Assembly: GCA_946480785.1 (NCBI GenBank)
Contig: CAMLLD010000002.1
Span: 121,821-185,820, forward strand
Reading direction: 5' to 3'
DNA length: 64,000 nucleotides
Origin: an uncultured Blastocatellia bacterium
Lineage (GTDB): Bacteria > Acidobacteriota > Blastocatellia > Pyrinomonadales > Pyrinomonadaceae
Shown here: piece by piece, positions 45,001-52,523 of the stretch
Layout of the letters: each line of letters opens with the position of its first letter
How positions within the stretch are numbered: the first letter of the stretch is position 1
Position numbers and translations under genes: made by a program
Notes under the pieces: model-generated
What the model was told of the DNA's origin: nothing
The model's input: only the letters and a program-made list of their open reading frames with translations
Databases searched by the model: none

Positions 45001-45742
45001 AATCAGAGGGCAGTTCGTTACGTCGTTGTCGTCGCAGAGCGCGCAGTTCAGCGCCGCTGGTTATGTGGTGAACGAGAATGCAGGAAGTGTGACGATCGGT
45101 GTTACGCGCCTTGGGAACGTGGTGACGCCGATGACGATCAATTACGCGACCAGCAACGGCACCGCCGAAACCGGTTCGGATTATCTTGCTACGTCGGGCT
45201 CACTTCAGTTCGCCCCCGGTGAGACGATCAAGTTTTTCAGCGTGCCGATCGTCGACGACAACCTCGTCGAGCGGACAGAGAACATCAATCTGGTCTTGAG
45301 TGCGGCGAACGGAACAGTCTTAGGCAGTCCCTTCACGAGCACGATCACGATCCTCGATGACGACAAACCGCTGCTCGCGACGGAGGAAAACAGTTTCCGC
45401 GCCGCGGCGCTGGATTCCGTGACCTTCGTGCGCGATCCGTTCTCACTCACGAACGTTCACAACTTCAGCGTCGACCAGCGGACGCGCATCATGTTGTTCG
45501 TCACGGGAATCGAATTGCTGCCGAGTGAGAATATCTCCGCAGTGCAGGTCCAACTCGAAGACAGCGCCCATCACGTGATTCCGCTCGTCGTCGAAGACCT
45601 GCGGCCCGTGCCGAATCTGGCGGGCATTTCACAGCTCGTCGTACGCCTCCCTGACTCAATCCCCGCAGCCGGCGACTTCAACCTCAGCGTCACCTTCCGC
45701 GGCGTCACCGGCAATAGAGCGCTGATCGGACTCGTTCCCTAG
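42041..45742 (+). CDS. Secreted PQQ-type sugar dehydrogenase with CxxCH, DUF11, CHRD and Calx-beta domains
   Basis: The 1233-residue protein has a leader, then a choice-anchor-V/reeler-like domain (about 40-195) with C53-A-E-C56-H57; an Ig-like region (about 205-300); a DUF11 repeat (about 308-425); a six-bladed soluble glucose dehydrogenase-like propeller (about 440-875, with NASERGLLGIALHPQF, NHNGGVLRIGPDGKVYLVIGDNG and ENGDDAFDEINRV); a CHRD domain (about 885-995); a Calx-beta domain (about 1005-1105); and a final beta domain (about 1115-1233). It should oxidise sugars or similar alcohols outside the cell. It starts ten bases after the DUF1501 stop. The CxxCH could bind heme c, but the motif alone is not proof. 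Confidence 0.88.
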   Translation: MLERLRLIVLPCLLVGFVGFLLSHNSGTRPVLAFSAGPPAGYTGAPQEEPEACAECHVPPDAGTGRISIDAPQTYVPGQTYPITVTHTNADPTRLRWGFELTVLDNASDEKAGELQNLDGLAQVLNNTGPNSARQYIEHTAVGTFVGQQHGASWTFNWTAPSIDVGPVTFYAAGNQANNDGNTSGDYIYKTFVVSAPASTTPDFALAVSPSSRSVVPGGAAVYTVTITPLAGFTGPVNLSTAGLPTGATAVFNPASLNITDANFKTATLTVTTSSNTPIGNHAFDINAQSDPTSHSFSVNLNVVDPLSADLSLTNTASPNPGQAGVPLSYRLVVTNNGPATATNVQLSDTLPGGVAFGSAATTQGSCSGSGPVNCNLGSLAAGGSAIVTITVTPSSAGQIVNSATVSGNEPDPDATNNSAGVTTLVQPAAPSPVMLDDNLTVSTVITGLDQPTSLAFIGPNDFLVLEKATGKVKRIVNGALHSTPLDLPVNNASERGLLGIALHPQFQQNGFVYLYWTESSTGADTANIDEVPLLGNRVDRYVWNGSTLTFDRNLIKLRAFQQDAGQPSRGNHNGGVLRIGPDGKVYLVIGDNGRRGLLQNLASGGPVPDDQFGGPEPDNAHLTGVILRLNDDGSTPVDNPFFNAPTTLTGEAAANLKKIFAYGIRNSFGVDFDPLSGTLWTQENGDDAFDEINRVTPGFNGGWIQTMGPVNRVAEFRAIEMSYGAGNLQQLRWPPSNTATTAQQALARMFLLPGAQYSDPEFSWKYALAPSPLGFVKGRGLGPQFEGDLFVGASRTTLLNGFLFRFKLTADRQHFSFTDPRLADRVADNVDKFDQTESESLVIGRDFGITTDIQTGPNGNLFVVSLSNGAVYEIKSKPSLLFTATLNGAQETPPNNSTATGSAALLLSPDEKSARLSLSFSGLSSGETVAHVHGPAPPGVSAPPLVDLPAGQVSDFPITLTAAQVQDLKNGLVYINVHSLNFPSGEIRGQFVTSLSSQSAQFSAAGYVVNENAGSVTIGVTRLGNVVTPMTINYATSNGTAETGSDYLATSGSLQFAPGETIKFFSVPIVDDNLVERTENINLVLSAANGTVLGSPFTSTITILDDDKPLLATEENSFRAAALDSVTFVRDPFSLTNVHNFSVDQRTRIMLFVTGIELLPSENISAVQVQLEDSAHHVIPLVVEDLRPVPNLAGISQLVVRLPDSIPAAGDFNLSVTFRGVTGNRALIGLVP

Positions 45743-45767
45743 CTGCGACTGAGCGAGTTGCGTTTTC

Positions 45768-46217
45768 CTAACGGCGCTCGGGCAAACGCACGGGTGTGTC
45801 CGCGCTCAGACGGCAAGGCTCGGTGCGGGGGGCGTTTCTTGCGCGCGCGACGCGGGCTGCGGGCGTGAGTGTGCGCTCGTCGAGTTTAGCGATGGCGCAC
45901 TCGTCGTCGGTTAGACGAAGGTCAAATGTCTGCAGCGCTGCGCGTATCGCCGCGACTTCTTCCGGACTGACACCTCGCGACGTGGCGCTGCCGATGCGTG
46001 CTTGCTGTTCGAGCGTACGCACATTCGTCTCGATCGTGTACAAGCGTTGCTCCAACTGGTTGATGCGCGTTTCGAGTCGAATCGCGTCCTGCGGCGCGGC
46101 CGGCTCGTACTCGCTGCGCGCCGACGAAGAGATCTTGTAGACCACCAACACGGCCAATCCCACGACTACCATCAACAGCACCGCACGCCGGCACTGGTTC
46201 AATCCGCTGTATTGCAT
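45768..46217 (-). CDS. Single-pass membrane protein with coiled coil, unknown function
   Basis: This 149-residue protein starts at an ATG at 46217 with GAGGGG upstream (a GTG at 46226 is an alternative). One hydrophobic segment (about 14-30) is followed by a coiled coil (about 45-75, LETRINQLEQRLYTIETNVRTLEQQ) and a basic tail. It is not recognised. It probably sits in the inner membrane with the coiled coil outside. It is followed on the other side by the secreted dehydrogenase gene end (convergent). Confidence 0.65.
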   Translation of the reverse strand: MQYSGLNQCRRAVLLMVVVGLAVLVVYKISSSARSEYEPAAPQDAIRLETRINQLEQRLYTIETNVRTLEQQARIGSATSRGVSPEEVAAIRAALQTFDLRLTDDECAIAKLDERTLTPAARVARARNAPRTEPCRLSADTPVRLPERR

Positions 46218-46244
46218 CGAACTCACCCCTCTGATTGCTTTTAA

Positions 46245-47093
46245 CTACTTTATTGATGTCAACAACTGCCGCCCGCGAAACCCGAGCGTCTCGCCGGGTT
46301 TCATTTCGTAAAAACCTATCTTCAGTCTCTTCAACTCCGCCGCAAACGCGTCTGCGTTTTGCGCGATGCCGGGAAACGTCGCGTAATGCTGCGGCACAGC
46401 GAGTTTCGTCCGCACTGATTGTGCGGCGCGGGCGGCCATCTTTGGTTCCATGCCGAAGTGGCCGCCGATGTTCAGCAACGCGATGTCGATCGAATAACTC
46501 TCGCCGATCGTTTCCATGTCCTTGAAGTAAGCAGTGTCGCCCGAGTGATAAATGGTTGGACCATTCTTGACGATCAGCACGAAGCCGGCGGGATTCCCGC
46601 CATACGCGCGTTCGGGTTCGTTTGGACCAGCCTTGGGATTGAAGACGCTGCTCGAGTGGACCGCCGGCGTCATCGCCACCGTCACTTCGCCGTCAGCGAT
46701 TTGAATCTCGCCACCGATGCCCATGATGGCGTCGGTCTCGGCGCGCTCTTTCGGAAAGTCAGCGAGCTTCACGAGATTGCCCGCAAGCTCGGGATTACAG
46801 ATGAGCGTCGCGCCCGTCCGTTTCGCGATCTCCACCGCGTCGCCGACGTGATCGCGATGGCCATGAGTGATGAGTATGTAGTCGACCTTGGGGACTGCCG
46901 CGAGCGGATCTTTGCCGGCTTTGACGTCGGGATTCGAAGGATTGCTCAGCCACGGATCGATCAGCAGCACCTTGCCTTTGGGCGTCGTGATCGCGAAGGC
47001 CGCGTGGCCGAACCAGCGTATCTTCGTGTCCTGCGCCTCGCCGTGCGCGCACACGACGAGTAACAGAGTTAATAGCAATGCGAGTCGTGTCAT
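46245..47093 (-). CDS. Exported MBL-fold metal-dependent hydrolase (UPF0173-like)
   Basis: The 282-residue protein has a leader ending near CAHGEAQ and then a metallo-beta-lactamase fold: FGHAAFAITTPKGKVLLIDPWLS, the metal site THGHRDHVGD near 77-86, PAVHSSS near 145, YHSGDTAYF near 180 and a final QHYATFPG. This is the UlaG/UPF0173 pattern, here with an export signal that typical members lack. The reaction is unknown. It overlaps the GNAT gene by ATGA and is downstream of it. Confidence 0.88.
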   Translation of the reverse strand: MTRLALLLTLLLVVCAHGEAQDTKIRWFGHAAFAITTPKGKVLLIDPWLSNPSNPDVKAGKDPLAAVPKVDYILITHGHRDHVGDAVEIAKRTGATLICNPELAGNLVKLADFPKERAETDAIMGIGGEIQIADGEVTVAMTPAVHSSSVFNPKAGPNEPERAYGGNPAGFVLIVKNGPTIYHSGDTAYFKDMETIGESYSIDIALLNIGGHFGMEPKMAARAAQSVRTKLAVPQHYATFPGIAQNADAFAAELKRLKIGFYEMKPGETLGFRGRQLLTSIK

Positions 47094-47611
47094 AAGACCA
47101 GCTCCATGAAATCGTCAGCGGGCACGAAGCCGTGCCGCGCGTAAAGCGTCTTGCTGCGTTCGGTGGGCCAAAGGAGCACTAGCTCAGCGTTGTTGCTCCT
47201 GCTCCACGACAAAGCAGCGTCTAGCAACTGCGAGCCGACGCCCGCGCCACGATGTTCCGGCTGGACGAAGAAGTTGGTGAGATACACGTAGCACTCCGGC
47301 GCTGCGATCGGGTTCGGGATCTTCTCGATGAGTTGGACCCAAACAGCTCCGACCATTTCTCTTTCGCTACCGACTATTTCTCCTTCGCTGCCAGCTATTT
47401 CTCTTTCGCGCTCTGCGATCCAACAGCGCCACCGATCGCCTTCGCTGAGTCGCTCGCTCATCCAGCGCGTGCATCGTTCGACGAACGCGGTTTCATCTTC
47501 ACGCAACTCGTGCAGCGACGCGCGCAGATCAAATCGCAGCTTCGCCAGCATCGCCGCGTCATCAGGCGTCGCGCTTCGCACCGTCACCTTTGCAAACTCC
47601 ACCGCCACCAT
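47090..47611 (-). CDS. GNAT-family N-acetyltransferase
   Basis: The 173-residue protein has the acetyl-CoA-binding pattern: VTVRSATPDDAAMLAKLR at the start, VYLTNFFVQPEHRGAGVGSQLLDAAL (the Q/RxxGxG/A loop) near 120-140, and LWPTERSKTLYARHGF near the end. Between strands 2 and 3 is an in-frame run of three 7-residue repeats (REREIAG, SEGEIVG, SEREMVG). The target is unknown. It starts at the edge of a repeat-rich region and is coupled to the MBL hydrolase gene by a 4-base overlap. Confidence 0.85.
   Translation of the reverse strand: MVAVEFAKVTVRSATPDDAAMLAKLRFDLRASLHELREDETAFVERCTRWMSERLSEGDRWRCWIAEREREIAGSEGEIVGSEREMVGAVWVQLIEKIPNPIAAPECYVYLTNFFVQPEHRGAGVGSQLLDAALSWSRSNNAELVLLWPTERSKTLYARHGFVPADDFMELVL
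47355..47417 (-). repeat. Three 21-bp tandem repeats inside the GNAT gene
   Basis: Units 47355-47375, 47376-47396 and 47397-47417 start ATTTCTCTTTCG, ATTTCTCCTTCG and ATTTCTCTTTCG. Each encodes seven residues, so copy-number changes would keep the frame. The units differ mainly in their last third. Confidence 0.8.
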
Positions 47612-47682
47612 TCTGTCGGCCCTTCGGGCCTACCTCGCTCTCATGCCTGGTCCCCAGGGCTGCGCGCGCTAACCGCGAGTTG

Positions 47683-47909
47683 AGCGCCGAAGGCGCGGCC
47701 AGAAGGTAGCCAGGGGCAAGTGCGAAGCGAAGCGAGCACGCAGCCCCTGGATCTCTCAAGCAGAACGACCAGCCCGGAACGGGCGATAGACATGTGGCGC
47801 GCCCGGGTTCTGTCGGCCCTCCGGGCCTACTCGCTTTTATAAAACTGATCCAGGGGCTGCGCACTTCGCGCTTGCCACCTGGCTACCTTCTGGCCGCGCC
47901 TTCGGCGCT
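47683..47909. repeat. Palindromic repeat element C1
   Basis: The ends 47683-47714 and 47878-47909 are perfect reverse complements over about 32 bases (AGCGCCGAAGGCGCGGCC at the outside, then AGAAGGTAGCCAGG). Inward arms GCAGCCCCTGGAT and GATCCAGGGGCTGC also pair. The centre holds CAGCCCGGAACGGGCGATAG and CGGCCCTCCGGGCC hairpins. The same design and core recur at 59151-59375. The gap 47612-47987 contains no gene that I can support. Confidence 0.8.
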
Positions 47910-47987
47910 ACCGCTACGTCAACGCGCGCACTGCCGATGCCGGCCCGCTACATTAACCCCACGCGCACCTTCCCACCGGCGCTACCT

Positions 47988-50396
47988 TTAACGCGCGCGC
48001 ACCATTTCTAATGCCGAGATGCGCTTCGGTCCCGGATATGGTTGCGCGCCTTTGAGCAAACTCCACAACACGCGATTGAACGCATCTTCATCCGCCGCAT
48101 CCACTCGATCCAGATTAAGTCGCCGCGACGCGCGGGCGCTCTGGCTACGCGGCGGATTCATCTCCGTCAGCGGCTGCTCCGATCGCAACGCCGCATACGG
48201 CGTCAGGTCGGGTTTGTCGGCGAAGATCTCGCGCAACGGCCGGCCGTAGTAATCAAACTTCGACAGCTTCTCCAACCCGAGTATCTCTTCCACCGTCGCC
48301 AGCACGTCGGTCGTGTTCACAAACCGGTGCACCACGCCGCCGCGGTTGTAAGCCGAGATCGTTAACATCACCGAGCGATGCGAATCGACGTGATCCGGCC
48401 CGTCCTGCGCATCGTCTTCCAACACGAAGAAGACCGTGTCTTTCCAGTAAGGCGAGTTGGAGACGGCCTCGACCATGCGGCCAAGCGCGAGATCGTTGTC
48501 GGCCATGTACGCTTTCGGCGTCGGCCGTCCCGCGCGCCCACCGGACGTGTGATCGGCCGGCAGGTGCATGATCTCGAGCGCAGGCAAGTTGCCCTGCCGC
48601 ACAAACTCCTGAAAATCCTTCAACCAAACGCCGATGCGCACCTGGTCGGAGATCGTCATGTCAAACGACGGATACTCGCGATTGGTGTAACGATCAAGCG
48701 CTTCTTTGGTCGCACGGTAGCGGACCGGCCCGCTCCTGTTTGGCGCCGGAATCGGCTCGCCAAACTCGCCGTAGTTGCGCAGCGTCAATCCCTTCTTGAT
48801 CGCCGCGTTCCAGAGATAACCCGACGCGGGCTCATCGACGTCGTCGCGATCGTTGCCGTTGCGGCGTTTCGAATACGTGGCCGGCGTCGTCTTCTCACCG
48901 TAATCGGTGACGTACGCAGCGGTGGTCCAAACGTGACCCTGTTCGCTTACTTCCGCGTTGCAGAAGAAGCGATCGAACAAGCCGAAGCGTTCGGCGAGCG
49001 CGTGATGATTGGGCGAGATCGCGCGCGGAAAGAAGACGAGCGACGGATCAGCGTCGCTCTGGCTCATATCACCAAACACTTGATCATAGGTACGGTTCTC
49101 TTTGATGACATAGATGACGTGCTTGAACGGCGGATACTTGCCGCCATTTGCAGGCGTCTTGTCCCAATTGTTCGCACGCTCGACGCGCTTAGTTAACTGG
49201 GCCAATTCGTTTGTCGAAACGTCGGCGGGCAGCGCCGTGATTGTGCCGTTCAGTTGGCCAAGAGTGTAGAACGTCGCGTCAGTGGGAAGTGGTTTGTCAG
49301 GCGTCGGAAAGCCGGGATTCGCGCGCGTGCCGCGACCTTTGCCGTTCAAAACGAACAAAGAATCTCGCGTCAACAAAACGGCGTCCGCATACCAACCCGC
49401 CGGAATCCTGCCGAGCAAGCGATCTGTGCCGCGCGCCCCGCCGACACCTGCGCTCGCGGCTGAAAGTTGAAAGACGGCGACTGCGTTGTTGTCACCTTCG
49501 GCGACGTAGAGGCGCGAGCCGTCGCTCGATAACGCGAGTCCGTTCGGCGTGCTGCCCTCGTTTGGTCCATGCGGCGGCGGATCCTGCAGCGTTGCCACGA
49601 CGCGCAAAGTTTTTGTATCGACGATGGCGATCGTATTGGTGCTCGCAGACGCAACGAAGAGGCGCGAAGCGTCGCGATTCAACAGGAGCGCCGAAGGATG
49701 ACGGCCGGCTTGTATTCTTCCGCGCTCGCGCAACATGCCGTTCGCCGCCGCCGAGAACACCGAAACCGTCGTGCCGCCCCACGCGGAAACGTAAACGTCG
49801 CCCGCGGGCGACAGCGCGACCGCGTAAGGATACCTTTCGGTGTTCACGCGTTGGACCACGCGCTTGTGCGCGACGTCGACAACCGCAAGCGCATCGCCGA
49901 TGTTCTCCGCGACGAACAAATACTTCCCATCACGCGAAACAGCGATGCCCGCCGGAAAGCGCGTGCCGTCTTTCTTTGGTTCTTTGTGGGCCAGCTCGAT
50001 GTGATCGATCAGCGTCGCGCGTTTGTCACGCCACGCGTAACGATAAACAACGTCCTCGTTCCCGCCGGACGCATAGAGCGTTTGGCCATCAGGCGAGAAC
50101 GCGAGGCCGAGAAACGCGCTCGGCTGCGTGATCGTCTGCACGACGTTGCCCGACTGCGGATCGACGATTTGTATTCCCTGCTCGCGCCAACCGTTCAGCG
50201 AGAGCACGAGTCGATCGCCTTCCGGCGACGCGATCATCGCCAGCGGCATGTTGCCGACGTCGAACGATCGGCCCGCCGGATCGAGACACACGCCCGTCGG
50301 CAAACAACCTTCTTTCGCGGTCTGCGCCGCCGCGGCAGTGGAGGCGAAAAGAATTAACAAGAAGCGGCAGAGATGAGTTTTGATCACGGTTGACAT
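47988..50396 (-). CDS. Exported YncE-like beta-propeller fused to phosphoesterase
   Basis: The 802-residue protein has a leader ending near AAAAQ, a YVTN-type propeller (about 45-385, repeated blocks such as GLAFSPDGQTLYASGG, GIAVSRDGKYLFVAEN and GLALSSDGSRLYVAEG), and a C-terminal phosphoesterase domain from about 420 (KHVIYVIKENRTYDQVFGD, NHHALAERFGLFDRFFCN, FVLEDDAQDGPDHVDSHR). The latter belongs to the phosphoesterase/acid-phosphatase family with an alkaline-phosphatase-like core. It may cleave phosphate esters of exported substrates. It is divergent from the OmpR-type regulator gene with only 34 bp between starts. Confidence 0.9.
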   Translation of the reverse strand: MSTVIKTHLCRFLLILFASTAAAAQTAKEGCLPTGVCLDPAGRSFDVGNMPLAMIASPEGDRLVLSLNGWREQGIQIVDPQSGNVVQTITQPSAFLGLAFSPDGQTLYASGGNEDVVYRYAWRDKRATLIDHIELAHKEPKKDGTRFPAGIAVSRDGKYLFVAENIGDALAVVDVAHKRVVQRVNTERYPYAVALSPAGDVYVSAWGGTTVSVFSAAANGMLRERGRIQAGRHPSALLLNRDASRLFVASASTNTIAIVDTKTLRVVATLQDPPPHGPNEGSTPNGLALSSDGSRLYVAEGDNNAVAVFQLSAASAGVGGARGTDRLLGRIPAGWYADAVLLTRDSLFVLNGKGRGTRANPGFPTPDKPLPTDATFYTLGQLNGTITALPADVSTNELAQLTKRVERANNWDKTPANGGKYPPFKHVIYVIKENRTYDQVFGDMSQSDADPSLVFFPRAISPNHHALAERFGLFDRFFCNAEVSEQGHVWTTAAYVTDYGEKTTPATYSKRRNGNDRDDVDEPASGYLWNAAIKKGLTLRNYGEFGEPIPAPNRSGPVRYRATKEALDRYTNREYPSFDMTISDQVRIGVWLKDFQEFVRQGNLPALEIMHLPADHTSGGRAGRPTPKAYMADNDLALGRMVEAVSNSPYWKDTVFFVLEDDAQDGPDHVDSHRSVMLTISAYNRGGVVHRFVNTTDVLATVEEILGLEKLSKFDYYGRPLREIFADKPDLTPYAALRSEQPLTEMNPPRSQSARASRRLNLDRVDAADEDAFNRVLWSLLKGAQPYPGPKRISALEMVRAR

Positions 50397-50430
50397 TCTT
50401 ACTGTCCTCGATCTTTATTTGCAATCCAAA

Positions 50431-51105
50431 ATGCGAATTCTGCTGGTCGAAGATGACTCGCGCATGGCGAACGTGATCGCCAAGGGTCTGCGCGAAAACA
50501 GTTACGCCGTCGACGCGGCCCAGGACGGGGAAAGCGGTCTTTATCAAGCGTCGATCAACGACTACGACGTGATCGTGCTCGATGTGCTGTTGCCGAAGCG
50601 TGACGGATATGAAGTTTGCCGCGAACTACGGGCGCGTGGCAATACGACGCCGGTGCTGATGCTCACGGCGCGGGCGGCGATCGACGATCGCATTACCGGT
50701 TTTGACGCGGGCGCGGACGACTATCTCACGAAACCGTTTTCGTTTCGCGAACTGCTCGCGCGCATTCATGCGCTGCTGCGGCGTGACTCGCGTCTGCGTC
50801 CAGACGTGTTCGAGATCGGCGATCTTGTTGTCGACTCGATCAGTCATCGCGTGTCGCGCGCGAATCGCGACGTGCAACTGACGGCGAAAGAATATGCGCT
50901 GCTCGAGTATCTCGCGCGTCGCGCGGGCCAGCTCGTTTCGCGCGCCGAGATCGCCGCGCACGTTTGGGACGACACGTTCGATCCGTTCTCGAACACGATC
51001 GAAGTCTACATGAACCGCCTGCGCAAAAAGATCGACGGCAAGCACTCGATCAAACTCCTGCACACGCGCCGCGGCGAAGGCTACATGCTCGACGTTCGCC
51101 ATTAA
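50431..51105 (+). CDS. OmpR/CusR-type response regulator
   Basis: From the ATG at 50431 the protein has 224 residues: receiver domain with LLVEDDS at 4-10, phospho-acceptor D51 in IVLDVLLPK, LMLTAR and YLTKPF, then a winged-helix domain ending SNTIEVYMNRLRKKID...LHTRRGEGYML. An in-frame ATG at 50380 would overlap the divergent gene and is not favoured. It precedes a tripartite efflux operon, so it probably controls that operon. Its likely kinase is the CusS-like protein encoded at 59.6 kb. Confidence 0.92.
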   Translation: MRILLVEDDSRMANVIAKGLRENSYAVDAAQDGESGLYQASINDYDVIVLDVLLPKRDGYEVCRELRARGNTTPVLMLTARAAIDDRITGFDAGADDYLTKPFSFRELLARIHALLRRDSRLRPDVFEIGDLVVDSISHRVSRANRDVQLTAKEYALLEYLARRAGQLVSRAEIAAHVWDDTFDPFSNTIEVYMNRLRKKIDGKHSIKLLHTRRGEGYMLDVRH

Positions 51106-51118
51106 TTCGCCACGGTCT

Positions 51119-51152
51119 ATTAATCTTCCATTAAGGTTGGCCCAGCTATACT
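51119..51152 (+). promoter_or_regulatory. Promoter with ATTAA direct repeats before efflux operon
   Basis: ATTAA occurs at 51119-51123 and 51130-51134, an 11-bp period as in OmpR-family binding sites. A TATACT -10 hexamer lies at 51147-51152. The repeats flank and overlap the place of a poor -35 box, as expected for an activated promoter. It lies between the regulator stop and the TolC-type gene start at 51176. Confidence 0.5.
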
Positions 51153-51175
51153 CGACTCCTAACCACGGAAAGAGT

Positions 51176-52513
51176 ATGTCAAAGAGGGTACGACCGAAGG
51201 CATTCCCCCTTGCGGTACTATTGGCGTTGATCTGCGTTCCTGCTTTACACGCGCAAACGCCGGCGCCCACACCACAGATTCCACCAATATCACTCGACGA
51301 AGCGCTGCGTTTAGCAACCACACAAGCATCCGCTTTCCAAACAGCTTCGCTAAACGAACGCATCGCTGCGGAAGACGTGCGCCAGGCCCAGGCTGCATTT
51401 CTGCCGAAGGTGAGCGTGCCCCTGAGCTATATCTACACATCGCCCGCGTGCTGCCTCCCACACGGCGAACCACGCACGCAGAGTTTCATCTCCGCGGATG
51501 CCATCGGTGTTACAGACGCATTCGTCAACGTCGCCGGCGACTTCGACATCGCGGGCCGCCTGCGCGCAACGCTCGCTCGCAATCGCGCCCTGCTGGCTGC
51601 CGCCCACGCAGGCACCGAAGTCGCGCGACGCGCGTTGGCCCAAGCCGTGATCGAAGCCTACTACGGTCTCGCACTCGCCGACGTACAACGTCGTGCCGCG
51701 GAAGAAAACCTCGCGGCCGCGCTCGAGTTCGAAAACATCACGTCGTTGTTACTGAGCGGCGGCGAAGTCGCTTCCGTCGATCTCACGCGCGCGCACTTGC
51801 AAACTCTGACGCGTCGCGACGAACTGGAAAAAGCGCGCGCTAACGAAGAAGTCGCCGCCGGCGCACTCCGCGTCTTCGTCGGTTACGAATTCTCGCGCCC
51901 AATCAACACGGCAGACCTGGCGCTCGCGATTCCGGTCGACGCGGAGTTCCGGCAGTTCAAAGCAGAAGAGGTTTCGCGCCGGCCCGAGTTCATCCAGTTC
52001 GATCAGCAACTACGCGCGGCGCGCGAAGACATAAGGATCGCGCACGCCGATCGCTTACCTACACTCTCTTATTCGATCAACGGCGGCTTCGATACCGATT
52101 CGATCAAAGACCCGCGGCTGCGACAACACAGCGGCGTCCAGGCGGCGATCAGCTTTTCGATTCCGATTTTTGATTGGGGTGCGACGCGCAGCCGCGAACG
52201 CCAGGCGCAACTGCGCGTGCAACTCGCGGAAAACGAACGTACCGCCGCGGTGCGCGGGTTCACGCAACAGTTCTACGCCGCGCGCGCGCAGGTCGAGACT
52301 GCGATCACGCGCATCGCACTCGCACGCGACGGAGTCGCGAGCGCGCAAGACAATCTCAGCGCGTCGATTGCTCGCTATCGCGCGGGCGAAGCGCAGATCG
52401 TCGAAGTCACCGACGCCCAAACGACGCTCGTCGAACAACGCACCGCCCTCTACCAGGCAATCTTCGATTACCAAACCGCGCTCGCGCGCCTGAAGCAAGC
52501 GACCGGCAGATGA
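51176..52513 (+). CDS. TolC-family outer membrane efflux protein
   Basis: From the ATG at 51176 (GGAAAGAG upstream) the protein has 445 residues with a leader ending near ALHAQ. Two long helical repeats of the outer-membrane-factor family are visible, including ISLDEALRLATTQ near 35, an ARRALAQAVIEAYYGLALAD helix and a later SARYRAGEAQIVEVTDAQTTLVEQR-type helix. It forms the exit duct of a tripartite pump. The adaptor and RND genes follow directly, with ten bases to the adaptor gene. Confidence 0.9.
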   Translation: MSKRVRPKAFPLAVLLALICVPALHAQTPAPTPQIPPISLDEALRLATTQASAFQTASLNERIAAEDVRQAQAAFLPKVSVPLSYIYTSPACCLPHGEPRTQSFISADAIGVTDAFVNVAGDFDIAGRLRATLARNRALLAAAHAGTEVARRALAQAVIEAYYGLALADVQRRAAEENLAAALEFENITSLLLSGGEVASVDLTRAHLQTLTRRDELEKARANEEVAAGALRVFVGYEFSRPINTADLALAIPVDAEFRQFKAEEVSRRPEFIQFDQQLRAAREDIRIAHADRLPTLSYSINGGFDTDSIKDPRLRQHSGVQAAISFSIPIFDWGATRSRERQAQLRVQLAENERTAAVRGFTQQFYAARAQVETAITRIALARDGVASAQDNLSASIARYRAGEAQIVEVTDAQTTLVEQRTALYQAIFDYQTALARLKQATGR

Positions 52514-52523
52514 ACGGCAAAAG

